A DNA stretch of 64,000 nucleotides from Pelomonas paludis (GTDB lineage Bacteria > Pseudomonadota > Gammaproteobacteria > Burkholderiales > Burkholderiaceae_C): the NCBI RefSeq assembly GCF_039872745.1, contig NZ_JBDPZD010000006.1:62001-126000 (forward strand), given 5' to 3'. The translations under genes were made by a program, and so were the position numbers. Position 1 is the stretch's first letter, and every line of letters begins with the position of its first letter. This document shows positions 37,226-44,318 of the stretch, piece by piece. The notes under the pieces were generated by a model, which was not told where the DNA came from, made no database searches, and worked only from the letters and a program-made list of their open reading frames with translations.

Positions 37226-37632
37226 CGCTCGATCCTCGTCAGCGCGTTGCTCAGTGCGGCGTCAAAGTCCTCGGCGGCGTAGCTGAGGAGATAAGGGTGG
37301 CTCAGTACCTCGCGCAGGCCACGCGCGGGGTCGCCTTCGCCCTCGGGGGTGTTGCCGTTGCCGCCACCATCACCGCCTCGGCCTCCACCGCCACCGAAGG
37401 CGCGCGGCAGCCGCGATTCGTAGTGCCCTGATTGGTTGCGCACCAGCAGGCCTCTGTCAACCAGGTCACGCAGCATCGACTGCGCGAGCTGTGCCGCGTT
37501 TGTCGCACCGGCCTCCTCAAGGGTACGTTGCAGGTCGTAGGTGCTGAAGGGCTGATCACCCTGCCTCAGCAGGAAGCCCATCACCACGCCAGGCAGTTGA
37601 TGGTCAGGCAGCGGTTCGCGCTGGAACTCCAT
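37222..37632 (-). CDS. Small winged-helix protein with glycine-rich linker, partner of the FAD protein
   Basis: A 136-residue protein. Residues 15-78 read as a winged helix (MGFLLRQGDQPFSTYDLQ, then a recognition-like helix and GLLVRNQSGHYESR as the wing). Residues 80-101 form a Gly/Asn-rich linker and residues 102-136 a short amphipathic tail (GLREVLSHPYLLSYAAEDFD). The start is backed by a GGGAGG box about 9 bases upstream. There is no membrane segment. It may regulate the pair or act as an adaptor or subunit that binds the FAD protein through the tail. I do not recognise the family. Confidence 0.72.
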   Translation of the reverse strand: MEFQREPLPDHQLPGVVMGFLLRQGDQPFSTYDLQRTLEEAGATNAAQLAQSMLRDLVDRGLLVRNQSGHYESRLPRAFGGGGGRGGDGGGNGNTPEGEGDPARGLREVLSHPYLLSYAAEDFDAALSNALTRIER

Positions 37633-37655
37633 GAGGCGGGCCCTCCCAAGGGTGG

Positions 37656-37689
37656 ATGCCGGGCATGGTAGCGGCGAGGGTGCCGCTAC
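37656..37689. promoter_or_regulatory. Two palindromes between the hyi-like and winged-helix genes
   Basis: ATGCCGGGCAT (37656-37666, symmetric about a central G) is followed by GTAGCGGC and GCCGCTAC, a perfect 8-base inverted repeat with a 6-base loop (37668-37689). The hairpin lies 7 bases after the hyi-like stop (on minus) and could end that transcript. The shorter palindrome, 24 bases before the winged-helix start, could be an operator. There is no T-run. Confidence 0.45.
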
Positions 37690-37695
37690 GGGTCC

Positions 37696-38484
37696 TCAAT
37701 ACGGGTGATGCAGCCAGCCCAGGCCAGTGCTGGTGGCGCCTGCGGGCCTGTATTCCAGGCCCACGTGGCCAGCCCAGCCTGACGTGCCGAGCCAGACCAG
37801 CTCGGCCGCGAACTCACCCGGCGCCGGCTCCTGCCGCGCAGCCACGCCCGCGAGCTGCACATGGCCCAAGCGGTTCAGCGCCAGCGCATGCTGCAAGTGG
37901 TTGAGCGATTCACCACCCTCGCTGATGCGGCAGTGGTACAGGTCGAGCTGCAGCTTCACGCGCTCGGTGTCGAGCAGGTCGAGCAACTCGTGCGCCTGGG
38001 CCTGCCGGTGCAGGAAGTAACCGGGCATGCCCACGCGGTTGATGGGCTCGATGCTGAGGGTGAGGCCGGCCGGGGCGTGCTGGGCCGCCCAGCTCAGATT
38101 GGCGAGCCAGGTGGCGCGAGTCCCAGGCGTGTCCTCGGCGATGCCGGACATCAGGTGCAGCAGCGGGCAGCCGAGTTGCTGGGCGAGCAGCCAGCCCTGA
38201 GCGGCCGCCGCGCGGAAGTCGGCCTCGCGGCCAGGCAGAGCGGCCAGGCCGCGCTCGCCGGCGTCCCAATCGCCGGCGGGGGCGTTGATGAGGGCGACCT
38301 GCAGGCCCTCCAAGCGGGCTTGCAGGTCGTCGACTGCAAAGCCATAGGGCCTAAGCAATTCGACCGCTTCAAAGCCGTCCTGGCGGGCGGCCTCAAAGCG
38401 GTCGAGGTAAGCGTGCTCGGGGTAGAGCCAGTCAAGGTTGGCGGCAAAGCGCCAACGCTGACTGGGCCCCGGCTTGTGGATCAA
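37696..38484 (-). CDS. Hydroxypyruvate isomerase-like TIM-barrel protein
   Basis: A 262-residue sugar-phosphate isomerase/epimerase fold. Resemblance to Hyi is strong: RFAANLDWLYPEHAYLDRFEAA (seen in FAANLDWLYPE), GFEAVELLRPY, APAGDWDAGERGLAALPGRE, LLHLMSGIAED, and SIEPINR with a metal Glu, plus LQLDLYHC and HVQLAGV with Asp/His ligands. Hydroxypyruvate isomerase interconverts hydroxypyruvate and tartronate semialdehyde, but no glyoxylate carboligase gene lies nearby, so the substrate is uncertain. Start overlaps the gpmA stop by four bases, suggesting translation from the gpmA message. Confidence 0.85.
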   Translation of the reverse strand: MIHKPGPSQRWRFAANLDWLYPEHAYLDRFEAARQDGFEAVELLRPYGFAVDDLQARLEGLQVALINAPAGDWDAGERGLAALPGREADFRAAAAQGWLLAQQLGCPLLHLMSGIAEDTPGTRATWLANLSWAAQHAPAGLTLSIEPINRVGMPGYFLHRQAQAHELLDLLDTERVKLQLDLYHCRISEGGESLNHLQHALALNRLGHVQLAGVAARQEPAPGEFAAELVWLGTSGWAGHVGLEYRPAGATSTGLGWLHHPY

Positions 38485-39224
38485 GCCTTCTTGCCTTGCG
38501 CGGCAACAGCGGCAGCCGCAGCAGCAGCGGCTGCCGGGTCGCCGAGGTAGTAGCTCTTGATGGGCTTCAGGTCGGCGTCGAGTTCGTAGACGAGAGGGAT
38601 GCCGTTGGGGATGTTGACGCCGACGATGGCGTCATCGGCGATGTTGTCGAGGTACTTGACCAGGGCGCGGATGCTGTTGCCGTGGGCGGCGATGAGCACG
38701 CGCTGGCCAGACTTGATGCTGGGGGCGATGGTCTCGTTCCAGAAGGGCAGCACGCGGGCCACGGTGTCCTTGAGGCATTCGGTCAGAGGCACCTCGGCGT
38801 TGTAGGCGCTGTAGCGGCGGTCGCTGCGCTCGCAGCGGGCGTCGGTCGCTTCTAGGGCCGGCGGCGGGGTGTCGTAGCTGCGGCGCCAGATGAGCACCTG
38901 CTCGTCGCCGTACTGCTTGGCCATGTCGGCCTTGTTGAGGCCTTGCAGGGCGCCGTAGTGGCGCTCGTTCAGGCGCCAGGAGTGGCGCACGGGCAGCCAG
39001 GTGCGGCTCATTTCTTCGAGGGCGTACCAGAGCGTCCAGACAGCACGCTTGAGCACCGAGGTGTAGGCGATGTCGAAGTCGTAGCCGGCTTCCTTCAGCA
39101 ATTGGCCGGCCTGCTTGGCCTGGGCCACGCCGGTGGGCGTGAGGTCCACGTCCGTCCAGCCGGTGAAGCGGTTTTCAAGGTTCCAGGTCGATTCGCCGTG
39201 GCGGATGAGGACGAGCTTGTACAT
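38481..39224 (-). CDS. gpmA: 2,3-bisphosphoglycerate-dependent phosphoglycerate mutase GpmA
   Basis: A 247-residue glycolytic mutase. ATG 39224 (MYKLVLIRHGESTWN) gives the conserved phospho-His motif RHGE; upstream in-frame codons are not protein-like. Other motifs are FTGWTDVDLT, the ERHYGALQGLNK loop, and HGNSIRALVKYLD with the second catalytic His. The final residues contain a run of alanines (GDPAAAAAAAAAVAAQGKK) beyond the normal end. A TACAAT box on the minus strand at 39268-39263 may be the -10 of its promoter. Divergent from the rhodanese gene. Confidence 0.97.
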   Translation of the reverse strand: MYKLVLIRHGESTWNLENRFTGWTDVDLTPTGVAQAKQAGQLLKEAGYDFDIAYTSVLKRAVWTLWYALEEMSRTWLPVRHSWRLNERHYGALQGLNKADMAKQYGDEQVLIWRRSYDTPPPALEATDARCERSDRRYSAYNAEVPLTECLKDTVARVLPFWNETIAPSIKSGQRVLIAAHGNSIRALVKYLDNIADDAIVGVNIPNGIPLVYELDADLKPIKSYYLGDPAAAAAAAAAVAAQGKKA

Positions 39225-39371
39225 GGGGCAGCGGGGCTTGGGTGAGGGTGGATGAGGGGCAAATTGTAGGAAGCCGGGGCGTTGGCCGGCCGCGTGCCCC
39301 GTGGGCCGGGCTTCCGGGTGGGGCAAGGGCCGATTGCTTCGTGACGGAGTGGGGCTTGTCCGTGCCCGGTG

Positions 39372-39399
39372 TTGGGTCTTGCGGACGGGCGTCGATAAT
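39372..39399 (+). promoter_or_regulatory. Candidate sigma70 promoter for rhodanese-grxC
   Basis: TTGGGT (39372-39377) and GATAAT (39394-39399) are separated by 16 bases. Predicted transcription start is near 39406, giving a leader of about 27 bases before the TTG start at 39433. Confidence 0.5.
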
Positions 39400-39432
39400 T
39401 TGCGCCCCGAGTCCTGCCGCGTGAGGCCCTGC

Positions 39433-39846
39433 TTGAAGTTCTTGATCGACAACTGGTTCTACATCATGGCGGCCCTGCTGTCGGGCGGCATGCTGGCCTG
39501 GCCGCGCCTACAGGCCAGCGCCACCGGCGGGACGCTGACGACGTCGGCAGCGGTGCTGCGCATCAACCGCGAGAAGGGCGTCGTGATCGACGTGAGCGAG
39601 CCGGCCGAGTTTGAGCAGGAGCACGTGGCCGGGGCGCGCAATGTGCCCTTTGGCCAGTTGGAAGGCCACAAGCAATTGCCGTCCAACAAGGCGCTGCCCC
39701 TGGTGGTGGTGTGCCCGAGCGGCGCACGCGCTGGGAAGGCCGCCGCGCTGCTGCGCAAGGCCGGCTACGAAAACGCGCAGGCCCTGACGGGCGGGACGCG
39801 TGCCTGGCGTGAGGCGCAACTGCCGGTGGAACGCAAGGGAGCCTGA
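39433..39846 (+). CDS. Membrane-anchored rhodanese-like protein
   Basis: A 137-residue protein with an N-terminal membrane helix (LKFLIDNWFYIMAALLSGG...) and a rhodanese domain (about residues 35-130). The active-site loop is VVCPSGARAGKAA with the catalytic Cys followed by the SGARA anion pocket; the VIDVSEPAEFEQEHVAGARNVPF segment is the typical rhodanese signature. I chose the TTG at 39433 because a GAGG box lies 6 bases upstream and the KFLIDNW start is conserved in relatives. It likely handles sulfane sulfur or persulfides at the membrane. grxC follows 2 bases later. Confidence 0.9.
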   Translation: MKFLIDNWFYIMAALLSGGMLAWPRLQASATGGTLTTSAAVLRINREKGVVIDVSEPAEFEQEHVAGARNVPFGQLEGHKQLPSNKALPLVVVCPSGARAGKAAALLRKAGYENAQALTGGTRAWREAQLPVERKGA

Positions 39847-39848
39847 GC

Positions 39849-40109
39849 ATGGCCGCCGTGAAGATGTACACCACCCAGGTCTGCCCCTACTGCCTGCGGG
39901 CCAAGGCCCTGCTGAAGCAGCGTGGGGTGGCGCAGATCGAGGAGGTCCGCATCGACCTGAACCCGACCGAGCGCCAGGCCATGATGGACCTGACCGGCCG
40001 CCGCACGGTGCCGCAGATCTTCATCGGCAGCACGCATGTGGGCGGCTGTGACGAGCTGATCGCGCTCGATCAGCGCGGCGAGCTGATGCCGTTGCTGCAG
40101 GCCAGCTGA
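39849..40109 (+). CDS. grxC: Glutaredoxin 3 GrxC
   Basis: An 86-residue dithiol glutaredoxin that uses glutathione to reduce protein disulfides. The active site is CPYC (C12/C15), the cis-Pro motif is RTVPQIFIG, and the glutathione-binding GGCDEL follows. Length and motifs match GrxC. It starts two bases after the rhodanese stop, so the pair is co-transcribed; secB follows after a terminator-like hairpin. The rhodanese-grxC-secB order is common in betaproteobacteria. Confidence 0.96.
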   Translation: MAAVKMYTTQVCPYCLRAKALLKQRGVAQIEEVRIDLNPTERQAMMDLTGRRTVPQIFIGSTHVGGCDELIALDQRGELMPLLQAS

Positions 40110-40168
40110 CAGCCCCCCATCGAGGTGTCCGCAGGCCCTGCAGGGTCGTGCTGGATAATCCTGCTATC

Positions 40169-40202
40169 GCCCGCGGCGCTCCGGTCCAGCGGGCTTTTCT
40201 TT
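40169..40202 (+). terminator. Rho-independent terminator-like hairpin just before secB
   Basis: GCCCGC (40169-40174) pairs with GCGGGC (40189-40194) and is followed by TTTTCTTT. It ends only 11 bases before the secB ATG, leaving no room for a promoter downstream. A GATAAT-type box lies at 40154-40159 upstream. It either ends grxC mRNA or acts as an attenuator for secB. Confidence 0.6.
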
Positions 40203-40213
40203 GAAAGCCATCC

Positions 40214-40714
40214 ATGTCCGACGAGACCAACGCTCCCGCCACGCCCGCTGCCGCTCCTGAAGGCACGCCGATGTTCCAGATCCAGCGCATGTACCTGAAG
40301 GACTTGTCGCTGGAGCAACCGAATTCGCCGGGCATCTTCACCGAGCAGTCGCAGTCGCAGGTGGACATCAACCTGACGCTGGGCTTCGAAGCCGTCTCGG
40401 AAGGCATCTACGAGGTGACGGTCACGGCCACCGTGAACACGCATGTCGGCGATCGCACGATGTTCCTGATCGAGGCCAAGCAGGCCGGTGTCTTCGAAAT
40501 CCGCAATGTGCCCGCGCAGCAGCTCGACGGCCTGCTGGGCATCGTCTGCCCGCAGATGATCTACCCCTATGTGCGCGCCATCGTTTCGGACGTGTGCAGC
40601 CGTGCTTGCTTCCCGCCGGTGATCTTGGCCGAAGTGAACTTCCAGGCGCTGTACGAGGCCCAAAAGGCACAACAGGCTCAGCAAGCCGCTGCTGCTCCGC
40701 AAACCCTGAACTGA
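40214..40714 (+). CDS. secB: Protein-export chaperone SecB
   Basis: A 166-residue tetrameric chaperone that keeps preproteins unfolded and delivers them to SecA. It shows FQIQRMYLKDLSLEQPNSP (start of the conserved fold), the CPQMIYPYVRAIVSDVCSRACFPPVIL block and a short disordered C-terminus rich in Gln/Ala, which contacts SecA. The N-terminal 20 residues are Ala/Pro-rich. Standard neighbour gpsA lies downstream after a hairpin. Well supported. Confidence 0.97.
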   Translation: MSDETNAPATPAAAPEGTPMFQIQRMYLKDLSLEQPNSPGIFTEQSQSQVDINLTLGFEAVSEGIYEVTVTATVNTHVGDRTMFLIEAKQAGVFEIRNVPAQQLDGLLGIVCPQMIYPYVRAIVSDVCSRACFPPVILAEVNFQALYEAQKAQQAQQAAAAPQTLN

Positions 40715-40732
40715 TGATTTGACCCGCCCGCA

Positions 40733-40752
40733 CGCCCCACCTCGGTGGGGCG
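40733..40752 (+). terminator. Hairpin between secB and gpsA
   Basis: CGCCCCAC and GTGGGGCG form a perfect 8-base stem with a CTCG loop, starting 19 bases after the secB stop. A weak T-containing tail (TTGTGCCTT) follows. Likely secB terminator or processing site. Confidence 0.5.
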
Positions 40753-40782
40753 TTGTGCCTTCTGGCCCTCAATGAGCTGCCC

Positions 40783-41805
40783 ATGACGCAATCGCTGCAG
40801 ATCCAGGTGGTTGGCGCCGGTGCCTGGGGCACGGCCCTGGCGATCCAGGCCGCCCAGGCCGGGCACGCGGTGACGCTCTGCGCCCGCTCGCCCGCGGTGG
40901 CGCAGCGCCTGGCCGCCGAGCGGGTGAACGCGGCCTACCTGCCAGGCGCCGCATTTCCTGATTCGCTGGCGGTGGCGCATGACGCCGACAAGGCGCTTGC
41001 TAAGGCGGACCTGCACATCATCGGCACGCCCATGGCGGGTCTGCGCGAGGCGCTGGGGCGGCTCCCGGCGGCGGCCAGCGTGTTTTGGCTCTGCAAGGGC
41101 TTTGAAGCCGGCACCGGGCGCCTGGGCCACGAGATCGCACGCGAGGTGGGGCCGCAACTGCGCGTAGGCGTGTTGTCGGGCCCGAGCTTTGCGCAGGAGG
41201 TGGCCGCCGGGCGCCCGACCGCCTTGGTCGCGGCGAGCCGCGACGAGGGGCTGGCGCAGCTCGCCGTCACGGCCCTGCACTCGGAGCGGCTGCGCATCTA
41301 CACCTCGGGCGACCCGGTGGGTGTCGAGGTGGGTGGCGCGGTGAAGAACGTGCTGGCGATTGCCGTGGGCATCTGCGACGGCTTGGGCCAGCGGGCCGAT
41401 GCGCCGCTGGCGCCAGGGCTCAACGCCCGGGCGGCGCTGATCACGCGCGGGTTGGCAGAGATGATGCGACTGGGCCTGGCGCTGGGCGCGCAGCCGGACA
41501 CTTTCATGGGCTTGTCAGGCCTCGGGGACCTGGTGCTGACGGCGACGGGCGATCTGTCCCGCAACCGCCGCGTGGGACTGGCATTGGCGCAGGGCCGCAG
41601 CCTGCCCGAGGTGCTGGCCGAGCTGGGCCATGTGGCCGAGGGTGTCTACAGCGCCCCGACGGTGCTGGCGCGGGCCCAAGCGCTGGCGGTGGACATGCCG
41701 ATCACGGCGGCCGTCGTGGCGCTGCTGGCCGGGCGGCTCACGCCTTGGCAGGCGGTGGAGCAGCTGATGGGGCGCGGCGCGCGCGCGGAATCCGAGCGCT
41801 CCTAG
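40783..41805 (+). CDS. gpsA: Glycerol-3-phosphate dehydrogenase [NAD(P)+] GpsA
   Basis: A 340-residue enzyme that makes sn-glycerol-3-phosphate for phospholipid synthesis. ATG 40783 gives MTQSLQIQVVGAGAWGTALA with the Rossmann motif; the upstream codons lie in the secB terminator. Other motifs are CKGFEAGTGRLGHEI, SGPSFAQEVA, the catalytic-Lys VGGAVKNVLAIAVGI and LSGLGDLVLTATGDLSRNR. Stop codon overlaps the trmL stop on the opposite strand in the palindrome CCTAGG. Standard length. Confidence 0.97.
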   Translation: MTQSLQIQVVGAGAWGTALAIQAAQAGHAVTLCARSPAVAQRLAAERVNAAYLPGAAFPDSLAVAHDADKALAKADLHIIGTPMAGLREALGRLPAAASVFWLCKGFEAGTGRLGHEIAREVGPQLRVGVLSGPSFAQEVAAGRPTALVAASRDEGLAQLAVTALHSERLRIYTSGDPVGVEVGGAVKNVLAIAVGICDGLGQRADAPLAPGLNARAALITRGLAEMMRLGLALGAQPDTFMGLSGLGDLVLTATGDLSRNRRVGLALAQGRSLPEVLAELGHVAEGVYSAPTVLARAQALAVDMPITAAVVALLAGRLTPWQAVEQLMGRGARAESERS

Positions 41806-42272
41806 GAGCCGCCCAGATAGCCGTTCTGCCGCCAGGCGTCGAACACGGCCACGGCGACGGCATTGGAGAGATTGAGGCTGCGCTGACCCTCTCGCATCGG
41901 CAGGCGCACGCGCTGCGCAGACGGGAAGCTGTCGCGCAGCTCGGCGGGTAGACCGGCCGTCTCGCTGCCGAACACCAGCCAGTCGCCCTCGCGCCAATGC
42001 ATCTCGCTCAGCAGTTGGCTGCCCCGGGTGGTGAAGGCGAAGAGCCGGTCCATCGCCGGTGCTTCGCTGGCGAGAAAGGCCTCCCAACTGGCGTGGCGTC
42101 GTGTACGCGTGTACTCGTGATAGTCGAGCCCGGCGCGCTGCAGCAGGCGGTCTTCCATCGAGAAGCCGAGCGGTTCGATCAGGTGCAGCTCGCAGCCCGT
42201 GTTGGCCGCCAGGCGGATGACATTGCCGGTGTTGGGCGGGATCTCGGGGTGGACGAGCACGATGCGGAACAT
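41802..42272 (-). CDS. trmL: tRNA (cytidine(34)-2'-O)-methyltransferase TrmL
   Basis: A 156-residue SPOUT methyltransferase that modifies the wobble base of leucine tRNAs. ATG 42272 gives MFRIVLVHPEIPPNTGNVIRLAANTG (seen in HPEIPPNTGNVIRL), with the knot motifs LVFGSETAGLP, RLPMREGQRSLNLSNA and AVAVFDAWR. Length matches TrmL/YibK exactly. The gene is convergent with gpsA and divergent end-to-start with comF, whose stop lies 40 bases upstream. Confidence 0.96.
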   Translation of the reverse strand: MFRIVLVHPEIPPNTGNVIRLAANTGCELHLIEPLGFSMEDRLLQRAGLDYHEYTRTRRHASWEAFLASEAPAMDRLFAFTTRGSQLLSEMHWREGDWLVFGSETAGLPAELRDSFPSAQRVRLPMREGQRSLNLSNAVAVAVFDAWRQNGYLGGS

Positions 42273-42312
42273 GCCCGCGAGTATCGGCGCCGATGAGGGC
42301 GCAGTTGGTGGC

Positions 42313-43101
42313 TCAAGTGCCGGGCTCGGGCGTGCGCGCGAGCGTCCAGGCCTGCACCTCGGCCGCGCCCGCCTGGCGCAGCACGCGGGCCACTTCAAAC
42401 ACCGTGGCGCCGGTGGTGAGCACGTCGTCCAGCACCGCCACGCGGGCGCCCTTGAGTTCGGCCAACCGGGTGGGTTCGGCAGCAAACGCGCCACGCACAT
42501 TGGCGGCGCGGGCGTCGAGGTCCAACTGGGCTTGCGCGCCGGTGTCGCGCAGCCTCAGCACCAGCTCGGGCTCCACGCGCAATCGCAGGCGCCGCCCCAG
42601 CGATTTGGCAATCTCGTGCGCCTGGTTGTAGCCGCGCTCCTGCAGCCGCTGGCGAGACAGCGGCACTGGGACGATGAAGTCGGGGGCCGGCACGCCGGCG
42701 CCTTCGAGCGCCTGGAGCAGGCGCTCCGCCAGCACTTCGCGCAGGTCGAGCGCGAGGTGGTACTTGAAGCGTTGCAGCAGGGTGTCCCACGGGAACTGGT
42801 AGTCCAGCGCAGTGACGCAGCGTTCGACCGGCGGCGGCGTCTTGAGGCAGCGCCCGCACTGCACGCGGCCAGCCAGCGCCGGGCTGGCCGGCAGGCGTAG
42901 CCCGCAGCTGTGGCAGCGCAGGACGGGCGCCGCGTAGCGGCCCAGGCAGTCGGTGCAGACGCGGCGCTCTGACCAACTGCGGCAAATCGCGCACTGGCCC
43001 GCACAGCGCATCAGAACGCGCTCGACGAAGCGGGGCCGGTTGGGCGGAATGGTGCGCGCGTCGAGGCTCAAGGGCATTCGAAAAATATACTTTTCACCCA
43101 T
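42313..43101 (-). CDS. comF: ComF family protein (phosphoribosyltransferase-like)
   Basis: A 262-residue protein if ATG 43101 is used (GAGGGG box 4 bases upstream), or 254 from ATG 43077. A Cys-rich N-terminal zinc module (CAGQCAICRSWSERRVCTDC, then CHSC and CGRC) is followed by a PRTase domain with IVPVPLSRQRLQERGYNQAHE and VAVLDDVLTTGATVFE. ComF proteins are linked to DNA uptake and single-strand processing in naturally competent bacteria, where type IV pili also act. The start codon shares its CATG with the divergent BioC-like gene. Confidence 0.92.
   Translation of the reverse strand: MGEKYIFRMPLSLDARTIPPNRPRFVERVLMRCAGQCAICRSWSERRVCTDCLGRYAAPVLRCHSCGLRLPASPALAGRVQCGRCLKTPPPVERCVTALDYQFPWDTLLQRFKYHLALDLREVLAERLLQALEGAGVPAPDFIVPVPLSRQRLQERGYNQAHEIAKSLGRRLRLRVEPELVLRLRDTGAQAQLDLDARAANVRGAFAAEPTRLAELKGARVAVLDDVLTTGATVFEVARVLRQAGAAEVQAWTLARTPEPGT
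43086..43091 (+). promoter_or_regulatory. -10-like box in the shared comF/bioC start region
   Basis: TATACT lies 8 bases before the BioC-like ATG (43100); the opposite strand reads TATATT. Both genes would have almost no leader if this A/T-rich patch, rare in this GC-rich window, is the promoter. Confidence 0.4.
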
Positions 43102-44074
43102 GCACCCCTCGCCAACGCCCCCTAACTCAAACGTGGGGTCCGGGGTCGCCCCGAGTCCGAGCACGCCGCAAGCCGCGCGGCCCGAAGCCATCGACGCGGT
43201 GGCCGTGTCTCGCCAGGCCCGGCGTCTGGCCCAGGCCGATGCGCCGCCCTGGCTGCACCTGGAGGTGGCGCAGCGCATGGCTGAACGGCTGGACTTCATC
43301 AAGCTGCGGCCGGAGCAGGTGCTCGACACCTCGGCGTGGCTCGGTGCCAGTGCGGAAGCCCTGAAGGCGGCCTACCCCAAGGCCCAACTGCTGTGGCGGC
43401 ATGCCGACCCCGCATTGGCGCACCGGAGCCAGGAGGCGCTGGCGCGACCTTGGTGGGCGCTCGGCCGTGGCGCGCCGGCCCGGTGGGTCGGCGATGACCC
43501 AGCCACGGCGCCGCTGGTGTGGTCCAACCTGGAACTCCACGCCCGAGCCGACCTGCCTGCGTGGCTGGCCGACTGGGCCGCGCGGACCGAGGTGGGCGGC
43601 TTCGTGATGTTCTCGTGCTATGGGCCGGACAGCTTCGTCGAACTGCGGCCGCTCTTCCGGGCCGCTGGCTGGGGCCGGCCTGCGCCCGCCTGGTGGGACA
43701 TGCATGACATCGGTGACCTGCTCGGCCGCGCCGGCTTTGCCGACCCGGTGATGGACCAGGAGCGACTGCGGCTGACCTGGTCGTCAGCCGACCGCTTGCT
43801 GACGGACCTGCGGGCGCTGGGCGGCAATGTGGCGCCGGATCGCTTCCCGGGGCTGCGCACGCCGCGCTGGCGTGCGGCACTTGTCCGGCAGTTGGAGGCG
43901 CTGCGTGGGCCTGATGGTTTGATCGCACTCAGCCTTGAGCTGGTGTTTGGTCACGCCTTCAAGGCGGCGCCACGGCCGGGCGCGGCGGGCGAAACGCGGA
44001 TTGGCGTGGACGAACTGCGCGCCCAACTGCGCTCGCCGAACAAGGGCCGGCCGACATCCGGGGGTGAGTCGTGA
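43100..44074 (+). CDS. BioC-like methyltransferase family protein
   Basis: A 324-residue protein of the type annotated as BioC (malonyl-ACP methyltransferase) in Burkholderiales. Family features include the helix AQRMAERLDFIKLRPEQVLDTS, VWSNLELH, GGFVMFSCYGPDSFVELRPLFRAAG and a C-terminal ELVFGHAFKA. The SAM-binding motif I, normally a glycine-rich DxGxGxG, is degenerate (VLDTSAWLGAS, residues 74-84). It may bind SAM differently, have lost activity, or be a biotin-related relic. The 5' 49 codons of the open frame upstream overlap comF and are not used. No bioH or bioF is nearby. Confidence 0.78.
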   Translation: MHPSPTPPNSNVGSGVAPSPSTPQAARPEAIDAVAVSRQARRLAQADAPPWLHLEVAQRMAERLDFIKLRPEQVLDTSAWLGASAEALKAAYPKAQLLWRHADPALAHRSQEALARPWWALGRGAPARWVGDDPATAPLVWSNLELHARADLPAWLADWAARTEVGGFVMFSCYGPDSFVELRPLFRAAGWGRPAPAWWDMHDIGDLLGRAGFADPVMDQERLRLTWSSADRLLTDLRALGGNVAPDRFPGLRTPRWRAALVRQLEALRGPDGLIALSLELVFGHAFKAAPRPGAAGETRIGVDELRAQLRSPNKGRPTSGGES

Positions 44075-44135
44075 CGCCGTGGCCAGGAAAGGCCGTTGGC
44101 AGCCTGGAACGAGGCTCGACCTTGGTGCGCTGGGC

Positions 44136-44141
44136 TAGAAT
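44136..44141 (+). promoter_or_regulatory. Weak -10 candidate upstream of coxB
   Basis: TAGAAT in the context GGGCTAGAATG lies 178 bases before the coxB ATG (44319). A -35 box at standard spacing is not convincing. Confidence 0.3.
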
Positions 44142-44318
44142 GCTGGGTCTTTCCGACCGGGCATTGCCGTCGTGCGCGTGACCGCACTGTGCCGGCTGGA
44201 AATTCAAATCCGTGGACGCCGCCAGCCGCAGCTGGCATGCGTTCCTGGGGATGCGAGGGTCGTCCTGGGTCTGCCGGCGCTCCCGCATTGGGTTGAGTTG
44301 ATAAGCAAAGTGACGACC

